This document shows, in pieces, positions 17,674 to 26,376 of a stretch of 64,000 nucleotides of DNA; the stretch's first letter is position 1, and every line of letters begins with the position of its first letter. Location: the NCBI GenBank assembly GCA_016710785.1, contig JADJUE010000002.1:496001-560000 (forward strand). The letters run 5' to 3'. The position numbers were made by a program, and so were the translations under genes. The stretch is from Candidatus Epilinea brevis. Lineage in GTDB: Bacteria; Chloroflexota; Anaerolineae; Epilineales; Epilineaceae. The notes beneath the pieces were generated by a model. The model did not search any database and was not told the origin of the DNA. It saw nothing but the letters and a program-made list of their open reading frames with translations.

Positions 17674-19602
17674 ATGGCAACGCTACCGGACCAGATCCGC
17701 CGTGCCCTCCGGCAGTTGCCCCAGGTTCCGCGCGGCCTTGCCCTCGTCTGGCGCGCCGCGCCACGGCTCACCCTGGTCTGGGGGCTGATGCTGGTCGTCC
17801 AAGGCGTTCTTCCGGCCCTGATGGTGTTGCTTACGCGGCCGCTGGTCGACAACCTGGCCGCTGCCTTGGGCCCTGATCCCACGGCCTTGCGCGTTACCGC
17901 TGTCCTGGCGGCGGCCATGGCGGCCTTGATGGCCCTCGGCGAGGTTCTCCGCAGCGCGGCGGGCTACGTCCGCGCCGCCCAGGCGGAAGCGGTGCGCGAT
18001 CACGTCAGCGCGCTCATGCATATCCAGTCGATGACGGTCGACATGGCCTTCTACGATCAGCCCGAGTTCTTCGATCACCTGCATCGCGCCCGGCGCGAAT
18101 CCGGCTCCCGGCCGCTCGCGCTTCTGGAGAGCACCGGAACCGTGGTGCAGAACGGCATCACCTTGATCGCCATGGCCAACGTGCTCGCCACCTACAACCT
18201 CTGGCTGCCGTTGATCCTGGTCGCCAGCACCCTTCCGGCGGGCGTCGTGGTGCTGCGCTCGACGGTGCGCGCCCACGCCTGGCGCCGGCGGACGACGGAG
18301 GACGAGCGGCGAACCTGGTACTACGAATGGCTGCTCACCAACCGCGACACGGCCGCCGAGACGCGGCTGTTCGACCTTGGTCCCTATTTCCGGGGCCGAT
18401 TCGAGGCCTTGCGGCGGCGGCTGAGAATCGAGCGGCTGGCGCTGGCTCGCGAGCAGGCCTGGTCGGAGCTGATGGCGGCCGGGGCTGCCTTCGCCGTCGT
18501 CGGCGCCACCTTGGCGTGGATGCTGTGGCATGCATTGAACGGTGGGGCGACGCTCGGCGATCTGGCCCTGTTCTACGCCGCTTTCAACCAAGGGCAGGGC
18601 CTGGCGCGGGGCCTGTTGGAGAACATCGGCCAGATCCTGAGCAACAGCCTCTTCCTGGGCGATCTGTTCGAGTTTCTGGCGCTCAAGCCGACAGTCGCGG
18701 ACCCGCCGATCCCCATCACGGGATCGGCGGCGGTCTCGGCGCCGGTTGGGTCCGCTGATTCGGTTGGACAGGAGGGTATCCGGCACCCTGCCTCGGACAC
18801 CTCGGCGGCAGGGATGACCGCCCCCACTTTGTGCTTCGATGGCGTGACCTTCGCCTATCCCAACGCCAGGCGACCGGTGTTCGAGAACTTCAACCTGCTG
18901 CTTCCCGGTGGCCGGACGACAGCGATTCTCGGCGCGAATGGCGCCGGCAAGAGTACCTTGATCAAACTGCTCTGCCGCTTCTACGACCCCCAAGCAGGGC
19001 GCATCACCCTCGACGGGGTAGATATCCGCACCCTGCCCGTCGCCGAACTCCGGCGCCGGATTGCGGTGCTCTTCCAGACTCCGATCCACTTCCACGCCTC
19101 CGCCGCCGAAGCCATCGCTCTGGGCGACACCGGAACGCCACCGGACGATGCGGCCGTTCACGCGGCGGCCCTGGCTGCGGGCGCTGACGCGCTGATCGCG
19201 CGGCTACCCGAAGGTTATGCCACCCCGCTCGGCGTGTCCTTCGATCGCGGGGTGGATCTGAGTGTGGGCGAATGGCAGCGCATGGCCTTGGCCCGGGCCT
19301 GCTATCGCCGCTCTCCGCTCTTGGTGCTCGACGAACCGACCAGCGCGATGGACCCCTGGGCTGAAGCGGCGTGGATGGCCGGCTTCAACGCTATCGCCCA
19401 CCGCCGCACGGTCCTGATGATCACCCACCGCCTCAGCACCGCGCGGCACGCGGATCTGATCTACGTCATCGATCGCGGCCGGATCGTCGAGTCGGGCACC
19501 CACGACGACATGCAGCGCGGGGGTGGACGGTACGCCGAATTGTGGGCGGCGGTTGACGAGCCGAAGCCGTCGGAGGGAGGGGGGAATGACCGATCCCCAT
19601 GA
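17674..19602 (+). CDS. ABC exporter, fused membrane and ATPase domains
   Basis: 642 residues. An N-terminal six-helix exporter domain (about residues 20-330) is followed by a nucleotide-binding domain: Walker A GANGAGKST near residue 424, Q-loop FQTPIHF, ABC signature LSVGEWQRMALARA near 529, Walker B LLVLDEPTSAMDP near 550, and H-loop MITHRLSTA. The signature is LSVGE rather than LSGGQ, a variant frequent in exporters linked to lasso and other ribosomal peptides. There is no N-terminal C39 peptidase domain, so leader removal would need another protein. The next gene, a lasso-type B2 protease homologue, overlaps its 3' end by 17 bp, which argues that the two work together as protease and exporter. 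The substrate is unknown. Confidence 0.88.
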   Translation: MATLPDQIRRALRQLPQVPRGLALVWRAAPRLTLVWGLMLVVQGVLPALMVLLTRPLVDNLAAALGPDPTALRVTAVLAAAMAALMALGEVLRSAAGYVRAAQAEAVRDHVSALMHIQSMTVDMAFYDQPEFFDHLHRARRESGSRPLALLESTGTVVQNGITLIAMANVLATYNLWLPLILVASTLPAGVVVLRSTVRAHAWRRRTTEDERRTWYYEWLLTNRDTAAETRLFDLGPYFRGRFEALRRRLRIERLALAREQAWSELMAAGAAFAVVGATLAWMLWHALNGGATLGDLALFYAAFNQGQGLARGLLENIGQILSNSLFLGDLFEFLALKPTVADPPIPITGSAAVSAPVGSADSVGQEGIRHPASDTSAAGMTAPTLCFDGVTFAYPNARRPVFENFNLLLPGGRTTAILGANGAGKSTLIKLLCRFYDPQAGRITLDGVDIRTLPVAELRRRIAVLFQTPIHFHASAAEAIALGDTGTPPDDAAVHAAALAAGADALIARLPEGYATPLGVSFDRGVDLSVGEWQRMALARACYRRSPLLVLDEPTSAMDPWAEAAWMAGFNAIAHRRTVLMITHRLSTARHADLIYVIDRGRIVESGTHDDMQRGGGRYAELWAAVDEPKPSEGGGNDRSP

Positions 19603-20062
19603 ACCGCCGCGGGGCCGCCGGCTTTCAGTCTCCGAATGGCGCTGGACGGTTGAGGCGGCGTGTCTGCTGCCGCCGGTCGTCGCCACCCTGCGGCTTCTGG
19701 GCCTGCAGCGGACGATGACGCTTCTCGACCGCCTGGCTTCGATCACCGGCAGGCAGCGGCGGAGCATGCCTTCCAGCCGCGATGCCGAGTTCGAGAAGGC
19801 GGCGCTGATCGCTCGGGGGGTGGATGTCGCTGCGCGGTACGGGTTGGTGCGGCCGGCCTGCCTGGGCCGCTCGCTGGGCCTGTGGTGGCTGCTGCGGCGC
19901 CAGGGCCTGCCGGCCGAGCTGCGGATCGGTGTCCGCCGCGTAGCGGATGATCTGGCCGCCCATGCCTGGGTTGAACATGACGGCCAGGTACTGATTGACA
20001 CGGCCGCGACCGTGGCGCAGTTCGTATCGCTCAGCGGCGACGGATCGCCTTCGGCGCCTTGA
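19586..20062 (+). CDS. Lasso-peptide biosynthesis B2-like (transglutaminase-fold) protease
   Basis: 158 residues of the Transglut_core3 type, the family of the McjB C-terminal domain that cleaves lasso-peptide leaders. The Cys-His(-Asp) site is visible: Cys92 in RPACLGRSLGLWWLLRRQG, His126 in AAHAWVEHDG, and Asp138 in VLIDTA. LRIGVRR before the His is also characteristic. The ATG at 19586 has GGAGGGAGG upstream and lies inside the end of the ABC exporter gene, so translation is coupled. The usual companions, a B1 recognition protein, a cyclase and a precursor peptide, are not found next to it; the asparagine synthase at 9.9 kb is unlinked. The family is well supported; an actual peptide product is not. 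Confidence 0.82.
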   Translation: MTDPHEPPRGRRLSVSEWRWTVEAACLLPPVVATLRLLGLQRTMTLLDRLASITGRQRRSMPSSRDAEFEKAALIARGVDVAARYGLVRPACLGRSLGLWWLLRRQGLPAELRIGVRRVADDLAAHAWVEHDGQVLIDTAATVAQFVSLSGDGSPSAP

Positions 20063-20118
20063 CCGGGTGCCGGTCCTGACACCTTGCGGGTTTGCCGATG
20101 ATGCGCCTGCCGGTCAGG

Positions 20119-20147
20119 TTGGCGCATCCACCGCAGTTCCGTAGAAT
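20119..20147 (+). promoter_or_regulatory. Promoter upstream of the O-antigen ligase gene
   Basis: TTGGCG (20119-20124), 17 bp, then TAGAAT (20142-20147). It lies in the 228-bp gap after the B2-like gene, suggesting that the ligase is transcribed separately from the queF operon. Confidence 0.45.
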
Positions 20148-20290
20148 GCACCCTCACTTCTGGCAGGCTTCAGCGCAGTGCGGGGCTGTCCTTGGCCGGT
20201 CCAGACCCTTGGGGCCTTATCGCCCGACGCCAGATTCTGCCTCCTGCGGTCTGAACGTCGTGTCAGGCAGTCAGCCATGGCCGTTAGCTG

Positions 20291-21835
20291 ATGGATATCA
20301 ACGCCGGCGGTTTTCCCGCTCGCCGTATGCCGACCAGCGCTTTGCGCCGGGCGGCGCTGCCCGCATGGATCCAGACCCGCCAGGCACGGGAGCGGTTCGG
20401 GGTGTTCGCCGTGCTGGCCTTGGCCCTGTTTGCCGGGTCGCATGCTTCCCTGCGGCTGGCCGGGGGCGTTCTGGGGCTCGTCGCCTTATGGCTGCTGCTT
20501 CGTCATCCGCGACTTGCCCTGCCGGGTATGGTGTTGATGATGGGCATCGTGCCTTTGGAGTTCAAGACCGGCACGGGATCCGGAATCAACTCAGTCATCG
20601 CCGGCCTCGGCATTCTCGGTGTCCTGTTCCTGCTCCGCATGCTGCTGGATGGCCGAATCGCCTTGCAGCCTACCGAGGCCAATGGCCCATGGATGGCCCT
20701 GATCGCCTCGGGGGTTCTGAGTCTGGTGGCCAGTGCGGCCCTCTGGAACCCATGGGTGGTGGTCAAACAGAACTTCGTATGGGTGCAGCTAGGTCAGCTG
20801 AGCGTGTTCGGGCTTTCAGCCGTGGCCTTCTGGCTGTTGGCCAACAGCCGCTACGGGCGTGATGAACTGAATTGGATCCTGCGCGTCTTCATGGTTCTGA
20901 TCGCGCTCAAGGTCACCGCGTGGTTTGTGCCCGGGATGTCCATCATCAGCCGCCTGGTCAATTGGGACGGTCCTGTCTGGCGCATCTGGGCCGTGGCGCT
21001 GGCGATAGGCTTCGCCTTGTATCACGAAGGGCTGTCCAACGAGCGCCGACTCTGTCTGGCGGCGGTGGTGCCCATCGTGCTGGCGGGCCCACTGCTGATC
21101 AGCCAGGAGGTGGCTTGGGAATACCAGGCCTGGGCCAGCGGCTGGCTGCCGGCCACCATTGCCCTGGTCACCATCTTGGCCTTCTGGCTCAACTCACGGT
21201 TGCGGTGGGGCGTCATCGGGCCTTACGTTTTCGGCGCCGGCGCCGCGCTCCTGGTGCTGTACAAGGTTCTGGGCATCACGGGTGAAGAGCGGTTCAGCAT
21301 GGATACCCGAGCGATCGCCTGGCGCGGTCTGGTGCAACTGCTCAAGGGCAACTGGCTACTGGGCTTGGGTCCGGCCAGCTACTGGCATTATTGGAAGGGC
21401 GTCTTCGGTGCCATCAGCTACATGGATCCGCGGACCGGTTACCTCCATTACACCTATGACCCTACGGTCAACATGCATAACAACTACCTGGATATCCTGG
21501 GCCAGATGGGGGTGGTGGGCGTCGTCATCGTGCTCTGGCTCTTTGCCATGCTCTTCCGCCAGGCCCTGCGCGTGTTCGGCGCCGAGCAACCCGGCTTCGT
21601 AAAGGCCTATGCCGTGGCTTGCGCCGGGGGTTTGATGGGCATGGCCGCGGCCGGTATGCTGGGCGACTGGTTCCTGCCCTTCGTCTACAACATCGGCTTC
21701 CGTGGTTTCAAGGACAGCTACCTGGGCTGGTTGCTCCTTGGCGGCCTGACGCTGCTGGAACACTCGAGCCCGCGGCCCGCAGTTCAGGCGCCGGCGCCAC
21801 TCTCCGCGATGGCCCGGGGCACGTCCACGAAGTAG
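20291..21835 (+). CDS. O-antigen ligase/polymerase-like membrane protein (Wzy_C)
   Basis: 514 residues with about twelve hydrophobic segments. The conserved O-antigen-ligase region is near residues 340-430: RAIAWRGLVQLLKGNWLLGLGPASY, then VNMHNNYLDILGQMGVVGVV, where the HNxYL motif is diagnostic. Members join or polymerise lipid-linked glycans at the outer face of the membrane. No glycosyltransferases are adjacent, so it may serve a capsule, a glycoprotein or an exopolysaccharide encoded elsewhere. The start is uncertain: the ATG at 20291 lacks a clear ribosome-binding site and the ATG at 20327 is possible. Its last 52 bp overlap the 3' end of the convergent MFS gene. Confidence 0.85.
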   Translation: MDINAGGFPARRMPTSALRRAALPAWIQTRQARERFGVFAVLALALFAGSHASLRLAGGVLGLVALWLLLRHPRLALPGMVLMMGIVPLEFKTGTGSGINSVIAGLGILGVLFLLRMLLDGRIALQPTEANGPWMALIASGVLSLVASAALWNPWVVVKQNFVWVQLGQLSVFGLSAVAFWLLANSRYGRDELNWILRVFMVLIALKVTAWFVPGMSIISRLVNWDGPVWRIWAVALAIGFALYHEGLSNERRLCLAAVVPIVLAGPLLISQEVAWEYQAWASGWLPATIALVTILAFWLNSRLRWGVIGPYVFGAGAALLVLYKVLGITGEERFSMDTRAIAWRGLVQLLKGNWLLGLGPASYWHYWKGVFGAISYMDPRTGYLHYTYDPTVNMHNNYLDILGQMGVVGVVIVLWLFAMLFRQALRVFGAEQPGFVKAYAVACAGGLMGMAAAGMLGDWFLPFVYNIGFRGFKDSYLGWLLLGGLTLLEHSSPRPAVQAPAPLSAMARGTSTK

Positions 21836-23148
21836 GCCAGCAGGACGGAACCGACGATGAAGAAGAAGATCAACGCCAGCAGGGCCGGGCGTAGGCTGCC
21901 CATGGTCTGGTTGACCAGGCCGAAGAGCAGCGGCCCGATCCAAGAGGTGCCGCGCTCGGAGATCTCGTAGATGGAGAAGAACTCCGCCTCCTTGCCCGGT
22001 GGGATCATCCGGGCGAAGAGGCTGCGGCTGATGGCCTGGCTGCCGCCCAGGACCACAGCGATGCAGGCGCCCAGGATCCAGAATTCCCTGACCCTACCTT
22101 CGCCTTGCAGGCCGAAGTAGGCGTAGACCACCACCGCCGACCAGATGGCCAGGCTGACGAGGAGGGCGTTCTTGGCGCCGATCCAGCCGGCCAGGCGGCC
22201 CCAGAAGAGGGCGCCGAAGAAGGCCACGAATTGGATCATCAAGATGATCTGGATGAGCGTGCCTTGCCCGATCGCCAGCCCGCCCTGTGTCAGGGGGGCG
22301 GTGGCGAAGATGGCGGACACGGCGATCATGGTCTGAATGCCGTCGTTGTAGATGAGGTAGGCCAGGAGAAAGCGCAGGGTATGCGGGAACTGGCGCGCTT
22401 CGCGCAAGGTGCTGCGCAGCTGCCGGAAGCCGACGGCCAGATAGCCCTGCCCGGGCGGGAGGGCGCGCGACGCACCGCGTGGGCGGAGGGTGCGCCAGGT
22501 CCAGACCGACCACGCCAGCCACCACAGTCCGGCGGAGGCCAGGTTGATCCGCATGGCCAGGCCGGTGGATACGCCCAGCCGCTCGTGCAGCTGGAAGAAG
22601 ATGAGGTTTCCCAGCAGCAGCAGGCCGCCGCCCAGATAACCCATGGCCCAGCCGAAAGCCGAGACGCGGTCCTGACGCTGGGGGCTGGCGATCTCCGGCA
22701 GATAGGCGTTGTAGAAGACCAGGGCGGCGCCGAAAGCCAGGTTGGCCAAGACGAAGAGCAGGCCGCCCAGCCACCACAGGTCGCCGGCGACGAAGAACAT
22801 GGCCGTGGTCGCCAGAGCGCCCAAAGTGGCGAAGGCGCGCATCATCTGCTTGCGCAGGTGGGAGTAGTCGGCGATGGCTCCCAGCACGGGCAGGAAGAGC
22901 ACCTGCAGGAATACGGAGAGGGAGATGCAATAGGGCATGAACGAGTCGGGGGCCACTGGAATCCCCAGGAAGGACACCGTGCGGCTGCCGGCGGTCGCGG
23001 CTGCCGCGCGCGCCAACTCGGCCACATAGGGCCCCAGGAAGACGGTGGCCACGGTGGTGCTGAAGGCGCTGTTGGCCCAGTCGTACATCGACCAGCCGCG
23101 GATCTCGCGCGGGTTGTCGACCTGAGGCTGCGGGGCGGGGGCGGTCAT
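21784..23148 (-). CDS. MFS transporter, UMF1/Atg22-like
   Basis: 454 residues with about twelve transmembrane helices. The N-terminal signature REIRGWSMYDWANSAFSTTV and the following long first helix are typical of the UMF1 branch (related to yeast Atg22), whose substrates in bacteria are mostly unknown. The loop GAIADYSHLRKQMM after helix 2 is the MFS motif. PGKEAEFFSIYEISERGTSWIGPLLFG in the C-terminal half is also a family mark. AGAGGA lies five bases before the ATG at 23148. It converges on the O-antigen ligase gene with a 52-bp tail overlap. Confidence 0.9.
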   Translation of the reverse strand: MTAPAPQPQVDNPREIRGWSMYDWANSAFSTTVATVFLGPYVAELARAAAATAGSRTVSFLGIPVAPDSFMPYCISLSVFLQVLFLPVLGAIADYSHLRKQMMRAFATLGALATTAMFFVAGDLWWLGGLLFVLANLAFGAALVFYNAYLPEIASPQRQDRVSAFGWAMGYLGGGLLLLGNLIFFQLHERLGVSTGLAMRINLASAGLWWLAWSVWTWRTLRPRGASRALPPGQGYLAVGFRQLRSTLREARQFPHTLRFLLAYLIYNDGIQTMIAVSAIFATAPLTQGGLAIGQGTLIQIILMIQFVAFFGALFWGRLAGWIGAKNALLVSLAIWSAVVVYAYFGLQGEGRVREFWILGACIAVVLGGSQAISRSLFARMIPPGKEAEFFSIYEISERGTSWIGPLLFGLVNQTMGSLRPALLALIFFFIVGSVLLAYFVDVPRAIAESGAGA

Positions 23149-23245
23149 GGCGTCCTCTGGGGATGCGGATGGCGCGGATGATAGCCCACAGGGCTACCGA
23201 AGGCTCTGGTCGTCCAGGAGGGTTCTTGGGCCGACCGCATGACTG

Positions 23246-25075
23246 TCAGCCTTCTGCTTCCGCCGCCAAGGTCTCCAGCTCCACCCAGCGCGCGTAGGCC
23301 TCCGCCAGCTGGGCCTCGATAGCCGTCAAGTGCTCGGCTGTCGCCGCGACCTCGGCGCCGCGCCTGGTGTAGAAGTCGGGGGAGGCCATCAGGTCCACCA
23401 GCGCTTGCTTGCCGGTCTCCATACCCTCTATGGTTTCGGGCAGAGCCTCCAGTTCGCGACGCTCCTTGAAGCTGATGCGCCGCGGCTTCGCCGCTGAGCG
23501 TGCCGGCGCGGTCTCCGGCGCGCGGTTCGCTGGCGTGCGCGAGGCGGGCGCCGTCGCCAGCGCTGCGGCCTCCCGCCGCCGCAGCCAGTCCTCATAGCCG
23601 CCCACGTACTCGCCCCAGTGGCCCTCGCCCTCCCATACCAGGGTGGAGGTGACGACGTTGTCGAGGAAGGTGCGGTCATGGGAGACGACCAGCAAGGTGC
23701 CCTGGAAGTCCAGCAGCAACTCTTCCAGCAACTCGAGGGTTTCCAGGTCCAGGTCGTTGGTCGGCTCGTCCAACACCAGCAGGTTGCAGGGCCGCGCCAG
23801 GATCCGGGCCAGCTGCAGGCGCCGGCGCTCGCCGCCGGAGAGCATGGTGATGGGGCCGTGGATCTGCTCGGTGCTGAAGAGGAAGTCGTGCAGGTAGCCG
23901 GTCACATGGCGGTCCGCGCCGCCGATGCTCACCGTCTCGCGGCCGTCGGCGACGTTGTCGAAGACCGTCTTGCTTTCGTCCAGGGCATCGTGCAGCTGCT
24001 GGAAGTAGGCGATCTCCAGCCGGGTGCCTTCGACCACCGTGCCCTCCTGGGGGGCGATCTCGCCCAACAGGAGGCTGATGAGCGTGGTCTTCCCGCAGCC
24101 GTTGGGGCCCAGGATGCCGACGCGATCGCCGCGCTGGAGGGTGCCGGTCAGGCCGCGGACGATGGGCTTGCCCTCGAATCCATAGCCTAGGCCCTGGTAG
24201 CGTAGGACGATGCGTCCGGACTGCTCCGCCTCCTGCAGCTGGGCTCTCACCCGACCGGACTCGTCGCGGCGCGCGCCGCGCGCCAGGCGCAGGTCTTTGA
24301 GGGCCCGCACCCGACCTTCGTTGCGGGTGCGCCGCGCCTTGACGCCGCGCCGCAACCAGGCTTCCTCCTGGGCCAGCTTCTTGTCGAAGAGCGCGGCTTG
24401 ATCGGCCTCCACCTGCAGTTCCTCCTCGCGCTTCGCCAATCCAGGATGCGCGTGGCCAGCCGTCGCAGGAAGCTGCGGTCATGGGTGACGAAGATGAGGC
24501 TGCCGCGCCGCCGGAGCAGGCTGTCCTCCAGGTGGCGGATGGCGTCGATATCCAGGTGGTTGGTGGGCTCGTCGAGGATCAAGAGTTCAGGATCCTGCAC
24601 CATCGCCGCCGCCAGGAGCACGCGGCGCTTGGAGCCGGCGGACAGGGTGGCCATGTCGGCGTCTAGGTCCATGTCCAGGTCGCGCGCCGCCTGCTGGATG
24701 CGCGCGTCCAAAGCCCAGGTGACTTCCGGCTTCTGTCGTTCGGATGCTGCCGCGGCGGCGGCGGATTTCGGAACCGCCAACCGACCTTGTCCGGACGCCC
24801 CAGGCGCCCGGTGCAGGTAGTCGCGCACGGGACCGCCCAGATCCAGGGGCACATCCTGGGGCAGGGTGGCCACCCGCAGCCCCGGTTGACGGGCGATGTC
24901 ACCTTCATCGGGCAGCAAGGTGCCTTGCAGCACCTTGAGCAGGGGTGGACTTGCCGGCACCGTTGCGGCCCAACAGGCCCAGCCGCTCCCCGGCCTCGAT
25001 CTGCAGGCTGACGCCGTCCAGCAGGGCATGCCCGCCGAAGCTGAGGCGCAGCTGGCTCAGACTGAGGATGGCCAT
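23246..25075 (-). pseudogene. uup: ABC-F ATPase (Uup-like), broken by a frameshift and a deletion
   Basis: The intact ancestor would be a ~620-residue soluble ABC-F protein, a ribosome- or DNA-associated ATPase. The first frame starts at 25075 (MAILSLSQLRLSFGGHALL) and reaches the first Walker A, GRNGAGKST. There an extra C in a C-run (about 24942-24945) shifts the frame. The second piece carries LLKVLQGTLLPDEG, the first signature LSAGSKRR and LLILDEPTNHLD. Near 24440 about 16 residues expected between ATRILD and LAKREEE are missing and the frame changes again. The last piece, to 23246, is complete: Uup-type linker KARRTRNEGRVRAL, second Walker A GPNGCGKTT, LSGGERRRL, LLVLDEPTNDLDLETL and a coiled-coil tail. 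The deletion cannot be a one-base error, so real decay is likely, although assembly error is not excluded. Confidence 0.85.
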
Positions 25076-25159
25076 GGGGCCCGGTGGGGGTGGGTCTCAA
25101 GGCGGAACATGCGACCATGGTAGGGGAGGGAGGACGAAGGGGCAAGGGCAGGGGACAGT

Positions 25160-25188
25160 TTGACGCCGCGAAGCGGTCCGCCTACTGT
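25160..25188 (+). promoter_or_regulatory. Possible promoter of the MNT nucleotidyltransferase gene
   Basis: TTGACG (25160-25165), 17 bp, then TACTGT (25183-25188). The -35 is good and the -10 poor. The predicted start would lie only a few bases before the ATG at 25199, which would make the mRNA nearly leaderless. Confidence 0.35.
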
Positions 25189-25198
25189 TGCGCTTGTC

Positions 25199-25579
25199 AT
25201 GAACATGTCCTCCGCGATATCCAGCGCCGATCTCGCGCGCTATCGAGCCACCGCACAGCAACGCGAAACGACCCGCCAAGCGAACTTGGAGGCGCATCGC
25301 GAGCGAGCGCTCGCGGTGGCCCGGTACGCCGCGGACGTGTTGCGCCAGGAATTCAGTGCCGGCACTGTGCTTCTCTTCGGCTCGCTGGCCCGCGGTGGCC
25401 CGGTGATCCTCCGCAGTGACGTGGATTTGGCCGTCAGCGACCTGGCGTCCGACCGCTTTTTCGTGGCCGTTGGCCGATTGCAGTCCCTGGATGCCGCTAT
25501 TTCCGTGGACCTGGTGCGCCTGGAAGAGGCGCCCTTGTCGTTACGAGCGGCGATCGAGCGGGAAGGAGTAGCCCTATGA
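25199..25579 (+). CDS. MNT-type minimal nucleotidyltransferase (antitoxin)
   Basis: 126 residues. The nucleotidyltransferase signature is present: LLFGSLARGG with GS at residues 61-62, and the metal-binding Asp pair in RSDVDLAV at 74 and 76, with a third Asp at about 104 (SVDLVRL). An N-terminal helical stretch of about 45 residues precedes the fold. In MNT/HEPN modules this protein neutralises the HEPN RNase by adenylylating a Tyr near the RNase active site. The following frame overlaps it as ATGA and starts like a HEPN partner but is cut short. The antitoxin therefore appears intact while the toxin is not. The ATG at 25199 is preferred because the upstream extension covers the promoter. Confidence 0.82.
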   Translation: MNMSSAISSADLARYRATAQQRETTRQANLEAHRERALAVARYAADVLRQEFSAGTVLLFGSLARGGPVILRSDVDLAVSDLASDRFFVAVGRLQSLDAAISVDLVRLEEAPLSLRAAIEREGVAL

Positions 25580-25719
25580 CCGCGTTTCCGGCCCTGGCGG
25601 TGCGCATCCGCCAGGAATTGCTTGACCTGCGCCGCTGCGTCAACCGCGCTCTGGTCTTGATGGCCAAGGCTGCAGAGCGGGGAGATCTGGACTACCTCGG
25701 TCCCTTCCGCCGCACGTAG
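25576..25719 (+). pseudogene. Truncated HEPN (HepT-like) partner of the MNT gene
   Basis: A 47-residue reading frame beginning in the ATGA overlap with the MNT gene and ending at a TAG at 25717-25719. The sequence AVRIRQELLDLRRCVNRALVL and AAERGDLDYLG resembles the first two helices of HepT-like RNases that follow MNT genes. Intact family members run to about 130-150 residues and place the catalytic RxxxxxH motif after the point where this one stops. No continuation was found in other frames before the next gene, so the 3' part appears lost rather than frameshifted. The family assignment rests on context and a short match. Confidence 0.6.
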
Positions 25720-25734
25720 GTAACTGTGGCGATG

Positions 25735-26376
25735 TCACTCCTTTCGCAGCAGCGGCAACAGCAATCGCGAGCGCTCTGTCGGCACAGTCGTCGGCGGCGG
25801 TCTTGTGGCCGTGTCCGTCGCAGTGACCGCCGACTTCGGCGTACAGGTGGGCATGGGGGCAGGAACGGGGACCTCGCCGGCCCAGTGGCGGTCGAAGTAG
25901 TGCTTGCCGCAGCTCGGATCCAGCATGATGGCGCAAGGACCGGGCGGGATGCTCGCGCCAGGAATCTCCACGGTCGAGGTCCGGAACATGTCGATGTCGT
26001 CCACCGTCACCTCAAGCCGCCCAACCCCGCAGCCGTCGACGCGCATGGCGAAGGTGCCGCTGGGCGCCGGACCGTCGTTGCGCAAGGCGATGCGCAGCAC
26101 CATGTCCACGCCCGGACAGCCCATGGCGTCGAAGACCTGGCCGATGGTCACCTCTGACACCGACACCCAGGGGTAGAGACCCGGTGGAGTCGGCGAACCG
26201 CCAGGCGTCGGCGGAACGCAGGTGCTGATGGGAGGGACGGCTGTGGCTTGCGCCGGGCGGGGCGATCCGCGCTGGAACACTGTAAGGTCGGCCGACGGGT
26301 GGGCGTGGACCGTGGCGATGACCCAGCCGGTGAAGGCCAGGCCGAGGATCGGTGTGAGAAACAGCTCGGGTCTCAT
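25735..26376 (-). CDS. Small secreted protein with Pro/Thr linker and LPLLRKE tail
   Basis: 213 residues from the ATG at 26376, which overlaps the upstream gene's stop as ATGA. The N-terminus LFLTPILGLAFTGWVIATV is a signal or anchor segment. The middle is a compact beta-rich domain of about 110 residues with six Cys (GCPGVDMVLRIALRNDG, VDGCGVGRLEVTVDDID, GPCAIMLDPSCGKHYF), suggesting disulfides and an extracellular location. It resembles CARDB-like or Ig-like modules but I cannot name a family. A Thr/Pro linker and SRLLLPLLRKE close it. It is the third gene of the apparent unit headed by the giant LamG protein, so it may assist or decorate that protein. Confidence 0.65.
   Translation of the reverse strand: MRPELFLTPILGLAFTGWVIATVHAHPSADLTVFQRGSPRPAQATAVPPISTCVPPTPGGSPTPPGLYPWVSVSEVTIGQVFDAMGCPGVDMVLRIALRNDGPAPSGTFAMRVDGCGVGRLEVTVDDIDMFRTSTVEIPGASIPPGPCAIMLDPSCGKHYFDRHWAGEVPVPAPMPTCTPKSAVTATDTATRPPPTTVPTERSRLLLPLLRKE

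Noticed and set aside
20063..20290. Lasso precursor peptide after the B2-like gene
   Set aside because: The only start codons read into a long low-complexity frame under the O-antigen ligase; no leader with penultimate Thr and Gly-first core was found.
21784..21835. The 52-bp tail overlap of the O-antigen ligase and MFS genes as a regulatory antisense region
   Set aside because: Short convergent overlaps are common in compact genomes; both C-termini look normal and nothing indicates special control.
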